A stretch of 64,000 bases of DNA from Tigriopus japonicus (Eukaryota > Arthropoda > Copepoda > Harpacticoida > Harpacticidae), in NCBI GenBank assembly GCA_010645155.1, contig JAAGOF010000209.1:289810-353809 (forward strand), given 5' to 3'. The translations under genes were made by a program, and so were the position numbers. Below are positions 12,356 through 24,800 of the stretch, in pieces (the stretch's first letter is position 1; each line of letters begins with the position of its first letter). The notes beneath the pieces were generated by a model. That model saw only the letters and a program-made list of their open reading frames with translations. It made no database searches and was not told the origin of the DNA.

Positions 12356-14009
12356 CTATTTACCCGTTTTGAGAACCTTGAAGTCGAACGTTGCTTCAGA
12401 ATTGATTCATCTAAACCTCTCTCGAAAAGCACCTTACCTTGGAGACATCCGCTAAAATTGGACCTTGGACCTTGAGAATTTGACGCCCAGTTAATTGCTC
12501 AGAGCTCTTAATTTGTGTGGATGTCTGGAGAAGGAAAAGGAAGTTCTTAAGCTTTGTTTTGGCCTTGTCACATCACTAACTCACTTTGGATGCAGAAGGT
12601 TCTTGAGTAGGTTTGCCCGGTTCCTTGTCAAAGTACGTGTTCATAGTATTCATAAGCCGTTTAGAAAATGCCGCCATGGTGTTACTTTATGAAACAATCA
12701 ACTCCCCAAAATTGACTTGGAGAGTCTAACCTTGACAATGAAGAAATCGCACAACGAAGGATGAGTGGGTATAATGAGCACAAAGCGGGAAATCTGAGAA
12801 CGAACTGACTCGATCATTGGGAAAGCTCAAGCAAGTCAGGACATTCTTGGGCTTGGAGGGAAATGATTTCTTTTTCAGGATATTACTCATGAATGAGGAA
12901 GGACGAAGAAAAGGCCAACACTTTTTGTGTGAAGGAAAACTAAGAAACTGGAAACGGGGGGAAAGTCACCACTTTGAACAAATTTTGAGTTTTGTTCATG
13001 TTAGTCAAGGCATTGCACATTTTTTTGTTTAAAATTAAGCTGGAAATCAGGGAAATACAGGAAGGTTGCCGCAGATCCTCAGGATAAGATTTCTTTTTAA
13101 TCGCATTAAAGTTTGGTCAATTGTTTGGCCTTGTATAGACAATAACAACAATGATATTTAAGAGTTAAGCTTCAAAGTTAACCAAGTCCTAACCCTTGTT
13201 ATACAGTAGTCAATTGTTATACCGTTTTCAAGTTCATTACAGAACCCTGCATAGAAAACAGCAATTAGTATTTTTTTTGGTTTGGTTAAAATTGCCAAAC
13301 ATGGCAAACTCGGGCATTTGATACTTTCTTATGTACTGAGCTTTGCAAGTGCATAACTATTTACTCTGTTTTTGAATTAAGATTTCCAGTGGAATATACA
13401 GTTTACCAAGCACGAGAAAGGTCTCAAATGCTGGAGATCGCAATCCATTAATGCTACTGGTAATTACAAAATACATCGTAAATGGAGCCTTGTCACCCAG
13501 ATTTATGTTGTTTTTGACAAGTTACAATGTTAACAAACTAAATGAAAGTTCAGAGATGGCCTGGTTATGGCTATTTTTAAGCACATTCATGATAAAGTGT
13601 TTTTAAGTTCATTACATGACCTTCTAAAATGTCAACAACCATGACATGACCATGTGAGTTGTGTTCGACTCACATTTTCAGCGTCTTGGTATTCCAACAT
13701 TTAAAAATGAATGAAAACATTGGGAACGAACTCTATGAGGACAAGTCTGATGACGAGCATGGCCCGCATGCTTCTTGTTTGTATATTCATTGTTTGGGTA
13801 AAATTAAAGAATGCTATTTGTCATGCATCAAAAAAGGCTTTAAAGCGGAAATGAAAGATTTGATCGAGCTATGACAAAATGATCCAATGATGCCTGTTTT
13901 GCTTTCCAAAATGTGAAAATTTATATTAAGACTCCTTAAAAGTCAATTGTAATGCTTTTTAACATTACTAGACAGATTGGCTGCTCCTGTATCAAATTTC
14001 ATTCTACAA

Positions 14010-14235
14010 CAGGGGTGTGCAAACCCTGGCTCGCGGGCCAAATGTGGCCCGCGAGCTGGTTTTGCGTGGCCCGCGAGAGGATCTGTCATTTTCAATAGAC
14101 TGGCCCGCAGCATGATTTTGGCATAGGCCCGTGAATTTTATACTAGATATTATTTGCCGTTTTGGATGGTGTGGCCCGCGAACGCCAACGGTCCGGCCAA
14201 TTTGGCCCACTGCTAAATAAGTTTGCACACCCCTG
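14010..14235. mobile_element. hAT-type MITE, 226 bp
   Basis: The ends CAGGGGTGTGCAAAC and GTTTGCACACCCCTG are perfect inverted repeats. The 8-bp flanks TTCTACAA (14002-14009) and TTCTATAA (14236-14243) differ at one base. Eight-bp duplications and CAGGG ends are the hallmark of the hAT superfamily. The interior is rich in GGCCCGCGA motifs and has no transposase. Confidence 0.88.
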
Positions 14236-15112
14236 TTCTATAAGAACCGCCGCTTTAAACCTGACAAAGAACGCTAAAATTTCGAACTAGCAGTGATTTG
14301 AATTAAAAATTCAGGGTAACAATAGCTTTCATCATGTTATTAGCTTGAACTTTTAGCTCTGTGTAACTTCGCCAAATGGCTCCTATTTTTCACATGGTGA
14401 ATAGTTTCCCATTAGGAGAATCATGCTATCATTTGTATCATGGGTGGGTCCCATTGAAAATTAAGCAATGAAGCGACGACATTTGTGACAAATGATAGTT
14501 TTAATCATATCATTTGTAATATTTTTTGTCTTTGCTTTCAAAAACCTTCTGATGCTAAGTTTGTACTTTTTATTACTCTTTCACAACTTCCAATTGATAA
14601 AAATAGGTGCCTTGTAAACAAAGAAGGCAACCAAAGCTCTTTATTTTCTGCTGACAAATCAGCATTTAGATTTAAAAATGTTTTAAAAGCAAAATGAATT
14701 TTGAGTGACTTTTTTTGGCATTTGACTGAATCAAGATTAGCATTTTCCTCGACCATTTGCATTTTACTCTAATAATATGAGTGATAATTGAAGATTTTTT
14801 CCAAGCAAGGAAGAGTGTTGTTTCATGTTTCATTTGTTGACTCTGTTCTCCCACTTTTCGTGGTGTTTTGTAATAGTGGTCTTCAATAACCTAAAAAAAT
14901 ACTTGTTTCTCTGCTTAACTACATTGCCTCGGCCGCAATCAAAGTTTGAAATAAATAAGGAAAGAAGTTTGAGTGTGAATGTTTAACATCCTAATAATGA
15001 AGTGAAGGAGGCTAAGATTCAAGTCAAATATCTTTATTGAACGTATCACATCTAAAACCATAAGCACAAATGTCCTCCTTTCGAGAAGTGCTCCTCGACG
15101 TATCTCCTAGAA

Positions 15113-15328
15113 TAGGGGTCGGCAACCGGTGGGCCGCGGCCCAAATGAGCTATGGAGGAAGTCCAAAATAGTAGGCCCAAGAGCCATCCATAGTACTGTA
15201 CTTGTGGGCCCAAAGCTCTTTGACCGCTAATTTGTGGGCCCCTGAACCTACCACTGCCTGTTTGGTGGGCCCAGGCAACACAAATCAAATTTCGTGGGCC
15301 TTGACCCAAAAATGGTTGCCGACCCCTG
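15113..15328. mobile_element. hAT-type MITE, 216 bp, with perfect 8-bp target duplication
   Basis: The ends TAGGGGTCGGCAACC and GGTTGCCGACCCCTG are inverted repeats, and TCCTAGAA flanks both sides exactly (15105-15112 and 15329-15336). The interior has repeated GTGGGCCC motifs and no transposase. The intact target duplication suggests a fairly recent insertion. Confidence 0.9.
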
Positions 15329-16377
15329 TCCTAGAAGATCGCGCTTCTCAATCGTTGATTGCTAATTCAATTAGTAAGTTGGTCGGTGGCGATTGTATTA
15401 TTGGCGCCAAAAATGGTTGTTTAGTTTTGTGTGTTTTAACCTTAAAATTACGCTAAATTTCACTACTTATTTCTTCATGAATACTAGTGGATGAGAAAAT
15501 TTCAATCATATTCATGAATTAAAGCCTGCTTGTTTGTAACGCAAAACTCATTATTCACTTACATTTTTGATTTGAGCTTCTCGAAATTCGCAAATAAATT
15601 ATGTCTGCTTTCGTTCTTTAAATACAATAAGAAGCTGTTTTCATTGATATTCATTCCTTTCGAAAAATTCTTTAAAATTTGCACGCACTAGAATGCTCGA
15701 AATACGAAATATACCCTCAATTCACGTTAGATCATAAAAGCCTCTAAATTTTTACCAATTTCCCCTACTGTATTGCTTCAACTTTTTTATTAGACTATCT
15801 GGGCAGTTTCGTGCTTTTTACTACTTGGTCGAAAAAGCTAACTAAAAAGTTAACTTTTTCTGCCGTTTTCACCAACTAAAAAATTCGCTCCCTACTTGCA
15901 ATAAAAGGATTAGATACATGTTAAGAAGCTCGTGAGCTTCTATAGACACATGTATGCCTCTTGCGTCTGCACTTGGCAGAAAAGGGCCCTCTCAGAGCAC
16001 TTGCGTCTCTAACTCGAAAATAAGGGGCAAAATGCTCGCAAGTGTTCAGTTCCACAATCTTCTCTCCAACGACAAAGACGTCCCGAGTTTCCACTGAAAA
16101 ATTGAGGATTGGATTGCATTCCCAGGATTCAGGGGGAAACCCCGCTTCCTCAAAACCATCCAAGGTAGTCTCTTCATCATCAACATCGACCGCTACCAAA
16201 ACAACAAAACAGTCCACTTGATTACCTCATTCAGGCACACATGTGAGGTAGCACAACTCGTCCTGCACTACACTCTTTGTGTAGGAAGTGTGATTATCGC
16301 GTATTGGCCTACCTTGGCCTGAATTCACAGCATTGACATATTTCAGTAGTGACTTAAACAACTTTTTCCGTGACATT

Positions 16378-18513
16378 ATGGCTACTCATGAGCCAGAAGG
16401 GGTGGAAAATCTAGCCTTGGACTTATCGGATGAAGGCCAATATACCAAGGCTGAGACTTTGAGTCTCAAGGATACCAGACTTGACATCACGAATGACGAT
16501 TTTGAGGACCTCGAATTCGACACCAACTTCGTGACGGAGAAGATCGAAACCTTTAACAAAGCCGTGGCAGATCTGATTGCAGATCATCAAGTGACTTTGC
16601 GACAAATTTGTTACGTGATCGGCTTCATCTTGTACAATGTGTTCTTCTTTGGTGCCATTTATCATTTCACCTTATCCGACAAGTCGGATCTACAATGGTG
16701 TGACGGCGTCGGATTCCTCATCATTGTCACCATTTTCGTGTATACCATCATGTTTTACTTCAAAATTGTCAGACCCTCATACTCAAAGTTCTTGAAGTCG
16801 AAATCAGGGGCCAAATTTCAAGACGGGTTTGTGAACAGGGTCCAGAAGGCACAAGAGGATCTCTTCCGAACTCGTTGGGCGGCTCCATTGGTTTATTTGG
16901 GAATTTTCAGTCTTATCCTCATCTACCTGATCATTGACACACAAGGAGATCGGGACAGACTGAAGTCATTTTTTGGCTTAATTGTTCTTGTGCTTCTTGG
17001 GTTCTTCTTTTCGAAATCTCCGGGAAAAGTGGTTTGGCGCCATATTGCCTGGGGATTGTCGCTGCAGTTTATATTTGCTATATTCATCATCAAGTGGAGT
17101 GTGGGGGCGTCAATTTTCGATTGCCTTGGAAATAAGGTCGGCAAGTTGCAAGGGTCCTCAGAAAACCATGAATGAACAATTTTTTGTCGTCTCTTTAGGT
17201 GTCTGCTTTATTAGAGTTTGCTGACGAAGGATCTGGATTTGTTTTTGGTTATCTGGTGAACCAACGACCAGTTTATCTTGACAACTTGAAAAACGACTCT
17301 TTGGCATATGGAGTCTTCTCCGAGGTGTACGAAAATGGCGCCATGGGATTCGTCTTCATGTTCAAGGTCCTCAGCGTGATCTACTTTCTAAGTTTCTTGG
17401 TCTCCATGTTGTTCTACTGGGGCGCCATGCAATGGTTGGTAGCCAAGATTGGTTGGATGCTTCAGGTAACGTGGATATTAAATCTCAAATTGAAGTCCCT
17501 AAGGTCTTTAATTTAATCGTCTATTTCTATAAAAGGTCACAGTCGGGACTACCTACTGTGAATCTATGAATGCGGCAGCCAACATTTTTTTGGGCCACAC
17601 AGAGTCACCACTGTTGATCAAACCCTACCTCCCCATAATGACCAATTCTGAAATCCACGCTGTCATGACAGGCGGATTTGCCACAATTGCGGGCACAGTT
17701 TTGGCTGCATATATCAGCTTCAACATAGATGCGGCACATTTGCTATCCGCCAGTGTCATGTCTGCGCCAGCAGCTTTAGCTTGCGCCAAACTGATGTATC
17801 CAGGTATGGATGCCGTCCTTAGGGCTACCAATATAGATAATTCAATTGCCTATTACTTTGCACAGAAACTAAGGTGTCCAAGACTAAGTACGGCAAGAAC
17901 TTGGCCTTGCCCATGGGAAGTGAGGCCAATGTTTTGGACGCAGCCACACAGGGCGCGACCTCTGCAGTTTTCCTCGTGGCTAATATTGCCGGCACACTTA
18001 TTGCCGTATTGGCATTTGTGGCGTTTCTTAATGGTGTTTTATCTTGGTGTGGACTGTTGATCGGATTTACGGCTGAGGAACCCCTGACCTTTGAACTCAT
18101 CCTCGGGAAATGTTTCATTCCAATATCCTGGCTAATGGGCGTCCCCTATCAAGTAGGTGACATCTTAACATATAATCTATGTGATCCTAAATAACTCTTA
18201 ATATTCTCTTCTTCAGGACTTGGAGGACGTTGGGCTCCTGATAGGACTCAAAACCTTTGCCACAGAATTCGCTGCCTACAGTAAACTCAAGACAATGGTC
18301 CATCTTCATCCCAGGTCCAAAATTATTGCCACCTACGCCCTATGTGGATTCTCCAACGTTGCCTCGGTTGGGATTGCCGTGGCAGCCTTGAGTGCCATGG
18401 CTCCTAGTCGCCGAGGAGATATCACCAATGTAGCCATCAGAGCCCTGGTCTCCGGTTCGTTGGCTTGTTTCATGACTGCTTGCGTGGCCGGATGCCTTGT
18501 GTCGTCGATCTAA
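16378..18513 (+). CDS. Concentrative nucleoside transporter (SLC28/CNT family)
   Basis: This is a plasma-membrane protein importing nucleosides by cation symport. Exons 16378-17136, 17199-17465, 17536-17803, 17866-18152 and 18217-18513 join into 625 residues, the usual CNT length. The N-terminus (about 80 residues) is acidic and cytosolic. Many hydrophobic segments follow, starting at [20 protein letters not shown]. The family signature is in exon 3: [20 protein letters not shown] and then [20 protein letters not shown], which hold conserved substrate- and cation-site residues. Exon 5 carries the late conserved block [15 protein letters not shown]. The start is the first ATG after an acceptor-like TTTCAG at about 16346, giving MATHEPEG. 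The exon 1 donor, AAG/GTCGGC, is weak but is required by homology ([17 protein letters not shown]). Dishevelled follows 375 bp downstream on the same strand. Which of the CNT paralogues it corresponds to cannot be told. Confidence 0.95.
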
Positions 18514-18888
18514 TGGTCAATTTACCTGATCTAGTATATAAATATCCAATCCTTGTACAATAAATAGTCCAATGATACGTCTAGCAATTCTTAAGACAGA
18601 TCAAAATTTCGGCGCCAAAGTAGTAGGTTGGGAGATTGTCAGGCGGAAACTGGAACTGAGCCTGCCAAACCTGCCTCCTTGAAGTGATGCAGAACGAGGC
18701 CAACAGGTGAGCCGTTCCTTGGCACCCAACCCTTCCAACGCCCTGACCGAGTGCAACCACAGAGCCTAACATCCAACTGAAAAGAAAACAAAAAGCTAAA
18801 AGTTTTAGAGAGTTCTTTAATGAGCCCTTGATTGTTGAGTGAATACTGTTCACCCACACATGGTGTGATTGGGTGGGTAGGGAGCAAA
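18514..18888. other. Short spacer between the transporter and dishevelled genes
   Basis: At 375 bp this spacer must contain the transporter 3' UTR and the dishevelled 5' UTR, or a spliced leader exon, and promoter. I see no TATA box and no other coding sequence. Confidence 0.6.
18559..18564 (+). terminator. Polyadenylation signal of the nucleoside transporter gene
   Basis: AATAAA lies 46 bp after the transporter stop codon and well before the dishevelled start, a suitable position for 3' end formation. Confidence 0.65.
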
Positions 18889-21800
18889 ATGGAAGAGACA
18901 AAAGTGATCTACCACATTGATGAGGAAGACACACCCTACCTGGTCAAACTGAATTTGAGCCCAAAGGATGTGACCTTAGCTGACCTCAAACAGGTCTTAA
19001 ACAAACCCAATTACAAATACTTTTTCAAATCTCAAGATGATGACTTTGGGTAAGCATGATGGCTATTAAACTATCCATATCTTTACATTCTCACTAAAAA
19101 TGTTATGTCTATGTAAAGGGTGGTCAAAGAGGAGATTGTATCAGATGCTTCCCGTTTACCGCTATTCAATGGCCGAGTGGTTTGTTGGTTGGAATTGGCC
19201 CAAGGATCAACTGTGGGCTCCAATGGAGGTGGTCATCAAAGCGAAACCGATAGTTCCATATCTGGGCTGCCACCTCCGGGGATCGAACGTGGACCAGGGG
19301 TAGGCGAAACACGACCACCCTCATTCCAGTAAGTGAATATCCTTCCAAACAGATCTCTTAGAACAAAATTTTAATGCCAATACGTGATAATTCTATCTGA
19401 ATATATACTCCCTAATTTGTGAGGCCCCTTCTTTGAAGTAAGCAAACTCTCTTTTAAAAGGTGATTGATATCCGCTGTTCTTTATCGGAGTTGTCATGTG
19501 CTTCAGTCCATGAATTACTGTAATGAAGTAACGCAATTTAAGACAACAGTTTTAGGAATTGTCAAGTCAAAATGCTTGAAATTTATAAACTCGCAATGAA
19601 ACTGTGATATTGTATTCAAGAATGTCGGTTCCATACAACTTCCTTTGGGCACAAATTAGCTGTCCAAATATTTTTTACCTTTTTAACTTTTTTCATATCC
19701 TTTCCTCAAAATTTAGCGACTTGATTTCATTATTTCATAACAACCCAAGTTATCTTTGGCAAAGTATGGGGGGGAGTGATTGAAAGATATATATTTAATT
19801 GTTTTTTATCTTTCCTTGAAACTTTCAGCGGTGGAATTTTGGCCCCGGAGGAGATGACTGAATCAGAATCGATTTTATCTACCCGGCAAGAAACGGATGA
19901 CCTCTTTGATGATACCGAATCCTCCATAACATCTGTTAGCCAAGCCGCAGCCGGTAATATTATCAAGTGTCTTGCTGTTTCTTCCATTCATCCTTGACCT
20001 ATTCATTTTCGTAGATCGCCGACGTTTGGATATTGGACGCCGTCTGAGAACTAATGGTAACATTTAAACTTTTCATTGACTCTCGGGTCAATTTTTGAAA
20101 TATAATAATTCCACATTTTAGGTCCTTCCTCCTCTCGACGTCCTCGTTTGCCTGGACCAGGCATTCCTCGTCCAGGACAACGGCCTCCACCCATGCCGGA
20201 CACTGCGTCTTCCATGATGTCCTCGGAATTGGAGTCCTCCATCTACGAAGATACCGAGGACGCCCAATCCATGGCCTCGTCCAGGTTCACCACGTCCACA
20301 GATCACACATCGGTCTCGCAGCAAATGCTGCGCAACCGACAGAAACGACGTTCGAAACGTCGCGTTCCAGCGCATTTGGCTCGTGCCGGGTCCATTTCTA
20401 GTGTCACAGGTAAGCTGATTTTTTAATGAGTATCGCAATTCCACCTAACGGTTTAAGCCGGCAAATTTTATCTTTGTCTAATAATGAATTCTTCCAGTTG
20501 ATTGGCGCCATTTTGGCCGATATTCTTTTGAGCTACACGCCGGTTTTTCAGTGTGACTGCCAACAGATTCAAGACTTTTATTTGGTCGCTTTCAGATTCG
20601 ACTATGTCATTGAATTGTATTACGGTGACGTTGAATATGGATACGGTGAATTTCCTGGGCATCTCGATTGTTGGGCAAAGCAATAAATTTGGCGACGGAG
20701 ATTGTGGCATCTATGTTGGTTCGATCATGAAAGGCGGAGCTGTGGCGTTGGATGGGCGAATCGAACCCGGAGATATGATTCTTCAAGTCAATGAGATCAG
20801 CTTTGAGAACATGTCCAATGATGACGCCGTTCGTGTTCTCCGAGAAGTGGTCCAGAAACCTGGGTAAGGCCAGACATGTTCAATAAGGACTTCATAACTT
20901 CAAGAAGCACAAGTTTAAATGAAGGGAGTGGAATAACACTTTTTACTTCTATCTGTGTCAAAATTAAGGTGTCGATTAAAATAATTTGAAACTTGAAAAA
21001 TAACTGTTATGTATTAGGGGATTATTGGTGAAATTGAAATTTTTGGTGTGTAAAACACAAAAGAACACTTTAAATGATGCTAATTTCAAAATAAGAAATG
21101 AAGAGTTAAATCATGTTTGATACGTCACATTTAGCAAACCTTCTATGACACATCATTTCAAATACATACCTCAGCAATTGCAATTCAACAAATTTACGAC
21201 GTTTTTTGTTTTGACAATTCTAATTTATAATTAAAAGACCGATAGTTAATTGTAATATTTAGTATGTTTATATATTCTGAAATACAGAAGAGGTCTTATA
21301 TCCCACTAAAACCGCAGTCACATTTAAATGTAATAGATGCAAGTCGATATTATGATATTATTTTTGACACCTAACTATCATGATATCAAGATGAAATATT
21401 TTTCTTTTTCAAAGAAGGCAGGTATATTTTTCCTTAAAATAAGTATCTCTTTAAGGGCTAATTGAAAAAAAAGCCGATGTGACTCGTTTCTAGACACCTT
21501 GAAAGACCGATTCGGAACCAACTGTGCACCCATCCCTAATATTAGACTAGCTAAACCCCAAAAAAGGTTCTCAAAACAATGCTCCATTCTCTTTTTAGAC
21601 CCATCAAGTTAGTCGTAGCCAAATGTTGGGATCCTGCTCCCTCGAAGAACTACTTCACCATCCCAAGAACGGAACCCGTGAGACCCATTGATCCGGGGGC
21701 GTGGGTGGCACACACAGCAGCTGTTAGAGGTAAGGATTCTAGTTTGAACCAAGTCAATCATTGAATAGGACAGCCTTGACAGCTAAAACTAATTTATCTC

Positions 21801-24800
21801 AGGCAATTTACTCCCTGGACAAATCAATCATGGGGTGGGGCCACCAGTGTCCCATTTTGCACCCAGGCACAATCTAGGTAACAACGTCGCGTGGTGTGTT
21901 GTCCTGGTTGTTTTTTGTTTGCTTATGTAGATGTCACACTTTGATCTTCTTTTATTAGTTACAACTTCGCAGCCTTGTTTGTTAGTGCTTGTTGTAACTG
22001 TAACCTCTTTGTTAGTATTTTTGTCATGCAATTTTTAACCTTCTTGTGCTATTTTTAGGTGATTATCCTGGAAGATGCCCGTCAGTGACGACTTTGTCCG
22101 CTTCTTCCATGGTTTCAAGTCATGCAGACACTGAAAGTAAGTTAAACCATCATCTACATAGTTTCAAGTGTGAAATATTTCTCAATTTGGTTTAATTTAA
22201 CATTTGGAGGAGGGTAGAGGCAAAATGATAATTTGGCGCAAGAGATTTAATATGCAAACGTTGAAAAACGCAACGTCAGCCAAAAGAACGCCCAAACCAA
22301 AAACTTTTTGGCACATTAACTTTCAAAACCGTTTCTAAATCTTCTGACCAAAAAAGTACCAAATGGGACATGCACAAAGGTTGCTGAAGTGAGCATTTTA
22401 AATCTTCCCGCCAGGGGTAAAAGAGGGCTCTAGGCTGTGCAGAGTTGCTCAGCCTATTTTGGCAAATCCAAGTCACTTCAATTTTAGCGTGTATTCATTG
22501 AGTTTGGGTTTGTGGAAACGATTGACATTTCACGTTTGGAGCTTGGCAGGAGTGGGGTCAATGTCATGCAAAATTCACTTTCAGGGCGATGAAGTATAAA
22601 ACACTTAAGCAAGCCTTGTAGTACACTGCAATAATAGGAACTAACTGTGATCCAAACAATATTTGAAATATGCATATTTGTTCAGTCGATTCCACAAAAT
22701 TATATCAATATTTAAAGATGTGTCCCTCATTTTTTGAAATGAAATAATTTTTACTGCTTCTTTCTTGCAATGTATGGTTTTATATATATCATATTTTAAA
22801 AAAATAACTTAACAGGTCATCAACCCAAAATTAGCAAAGGTGGATAAGCACAGTGAGAAAAAGGTTGTTGATTTTGTGCTCCGTAGTGTTGCGCCGCCCT
22901 TTTCTGGTGCGTCTGTTCTTTCCTGTTCTGCGTAAAGGCTCCGCAACAAACCGGCGAAAATGATATACAATCGTAAAATTTCAGTTTAGCAACGCGGCAC
23001 CAGAGGCCATGACCGAGCTACGGGGGAAACAATCAGGCCCAGCTGATGTTTACTGAGCTTCCCTCAATGTAAAACAAAAAATGAGATAACTTGAATTTGC
23101 CAACATATGCTGAGCTCTAGCTTCGAAAACCACCCCGCAATGCTAAGTGCAACCTCACGTGAGCGAGGTTGCGTGGTAAAAACAAACGTAGCGAATGTTT
23201 TGTGTTTGCAATAAAAGCATGTGGTTGCTACAACTTGATGAGACTTCTCTAAACGGGAATCACGGGGAATCACCAAACTCCAGGCAGTCTTGAGGACAGG
23301 CCGGTACGCTCTTGGACCTAGAAGTCCAAGTTGGCACACGGATTCTCAGTGTCTCGGCATAGATAAATATGCAAAGTGTATGTTGCAACACAGTTTTAGG
23401 CTTAGGCTTAAGGCCCTGCAGGGCTAGGCTTTGGGACCATATGTTGTGACCGTTAGCTTAGGCGAGTTTTTGAAAAGTTGATTGATTACTTCTCCTACTT
23501 GCTTCTTAAGAGCGCTGAAACCTATTCTTTTCTTCCGAGACACTGACAATTGCAGAGCCTACCGTCACGGTACGCAAGAATTGTCGAAACGATTGTGCAA
23601 GACTGCCGAAATAAGTTACTTGGCTGAGGTGCCATCACTCGAAAGTCATGCAAGACGAAAAACTGCCTCACAGGTAAATTCACGGTACGTTTGTTTTTAC
23701 CACGTAACCTCAATCACGCGAGGTTGCACTTAGCATTGCGGGGTGGTTTTCTAAGCTAGATAGGCTGAGCAACTCAGCACAGCCAACAGCCCTGTTTTAC
23801 CCCTTGCGGTATGATTTAAAACGCTCACTTGAGCAACCTTTGTACATGTCCCATTGGAGAGAAACAATGGTTGAAAAACATTTCATCATTCATGAACATC
23901 ATTTTGAGTTAAAAGCCTTTATTGAGCCACTCTTTGGTGAAAACAAAACTGTTTTTCTGGACTTTCTCTTTACCTTATTTACAAAAGATTTCAAATACCA
24001 AATGCTCTAAAACAGACAAGATAAATTACCAAATATATGAAGCTAAGAGCAAGTAAAGTGTGTAAGTTTTAATTGCAAAAGATTGTTAGTGCGTGTTAAA
24101 CTATCGCAACAACTTCTCCTGTGGAAAATTAAAGTAGCTCGGAGTTCTTTTTTAACAATTTGGGCTCAAATTAGTGCATAGATTTTCATATCTAGGCCTT
24201 TTGACAGGTTAGTTACATTTAGCCATGTAATTTTCGATTGAAACGCCCAAAAACTTTATAAGAAGTAACTAACCTTCCCCAAAATATGATATTTTTGTGA
24301 CTGATTTTAGAGTTTATTCCTTTGGGAGCCAATGCAACAAATGAACCCGTGGATCTGGAACCGCCTGAAAGCTTGACCAATAATTCTGGCATGGGCGCCA
24401 TTGTGCGCGCTATGCAACGTCCGGATTCGAATCTCGAGGTTCGAGATCGGATGTGGTTGAAGATCAAAATCTCGAATGCCTTCATTGGCTCTGATGTGGT
24501 GGATTGGCTCTTTGAGCGCGTTCAAGGCTTCTCTGATCGTCGAGAAGCGCGTAAATACGCCTCTCAGATGCTCAAAGCCGGATTTATCAAGCACACCGTT
24601 AATAAAACCAGCTTTAGCGAGCAATGCTATTACACCTTTGGCGATGATGCACAACTGAACGCAGGTAATGAATGGGATCATCCAGTCTTTGGCACGGATA
24701 TTGTTAATGGCTAGTTTCATAGTGGAACCCATCAAAGAATTAGCAAACAGGATTCATCGCTTCAAGGGATGGAATTTCCTTTAATTGATTGACATATCCT

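Larger units (their letters stand above)
5798..16377. other. 10.6 kb intergenic region with scattered MITEs, no supported gene
   Basis: This is AT-rich sequence between the CH gene and the nucleoside transporter. I found no homology-supported exon. Recognisable contents are five inverted-repeat elements (8150-8497, 10048-10180, 12045-12355, 14010-14235, 15113-15328), a partial duplication after the second of them, and short simple repeats such as CATC near 7395-7412 and CT near 7557-7572. Possible palindromic remnants near 9490-9640 contain TGTGCCCAAACAAG and its inverse. Confidence 0.6.
22137..24310. other. Dishevelled intron 8, mostly transposon-derived
   Basis: This 2.2 kb intron separates the post-PDZ linker exon from the DEP exon. 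About 1.5 kb of it (22362-23855) is one inverted-repeat element interrupted by a second. The remaining sequence at either side is AT-rich with nothing recognised. Confidence 0.75.

Noticed and set aside
15921..16217. 98-codon minus-strand frame upstream of the nucleoside transporter
   Set aside because: Its composition is protein-like, but it lacks an ATG, recognisable motifs and splice partners. It probably overlaps promoter or leader sequence.
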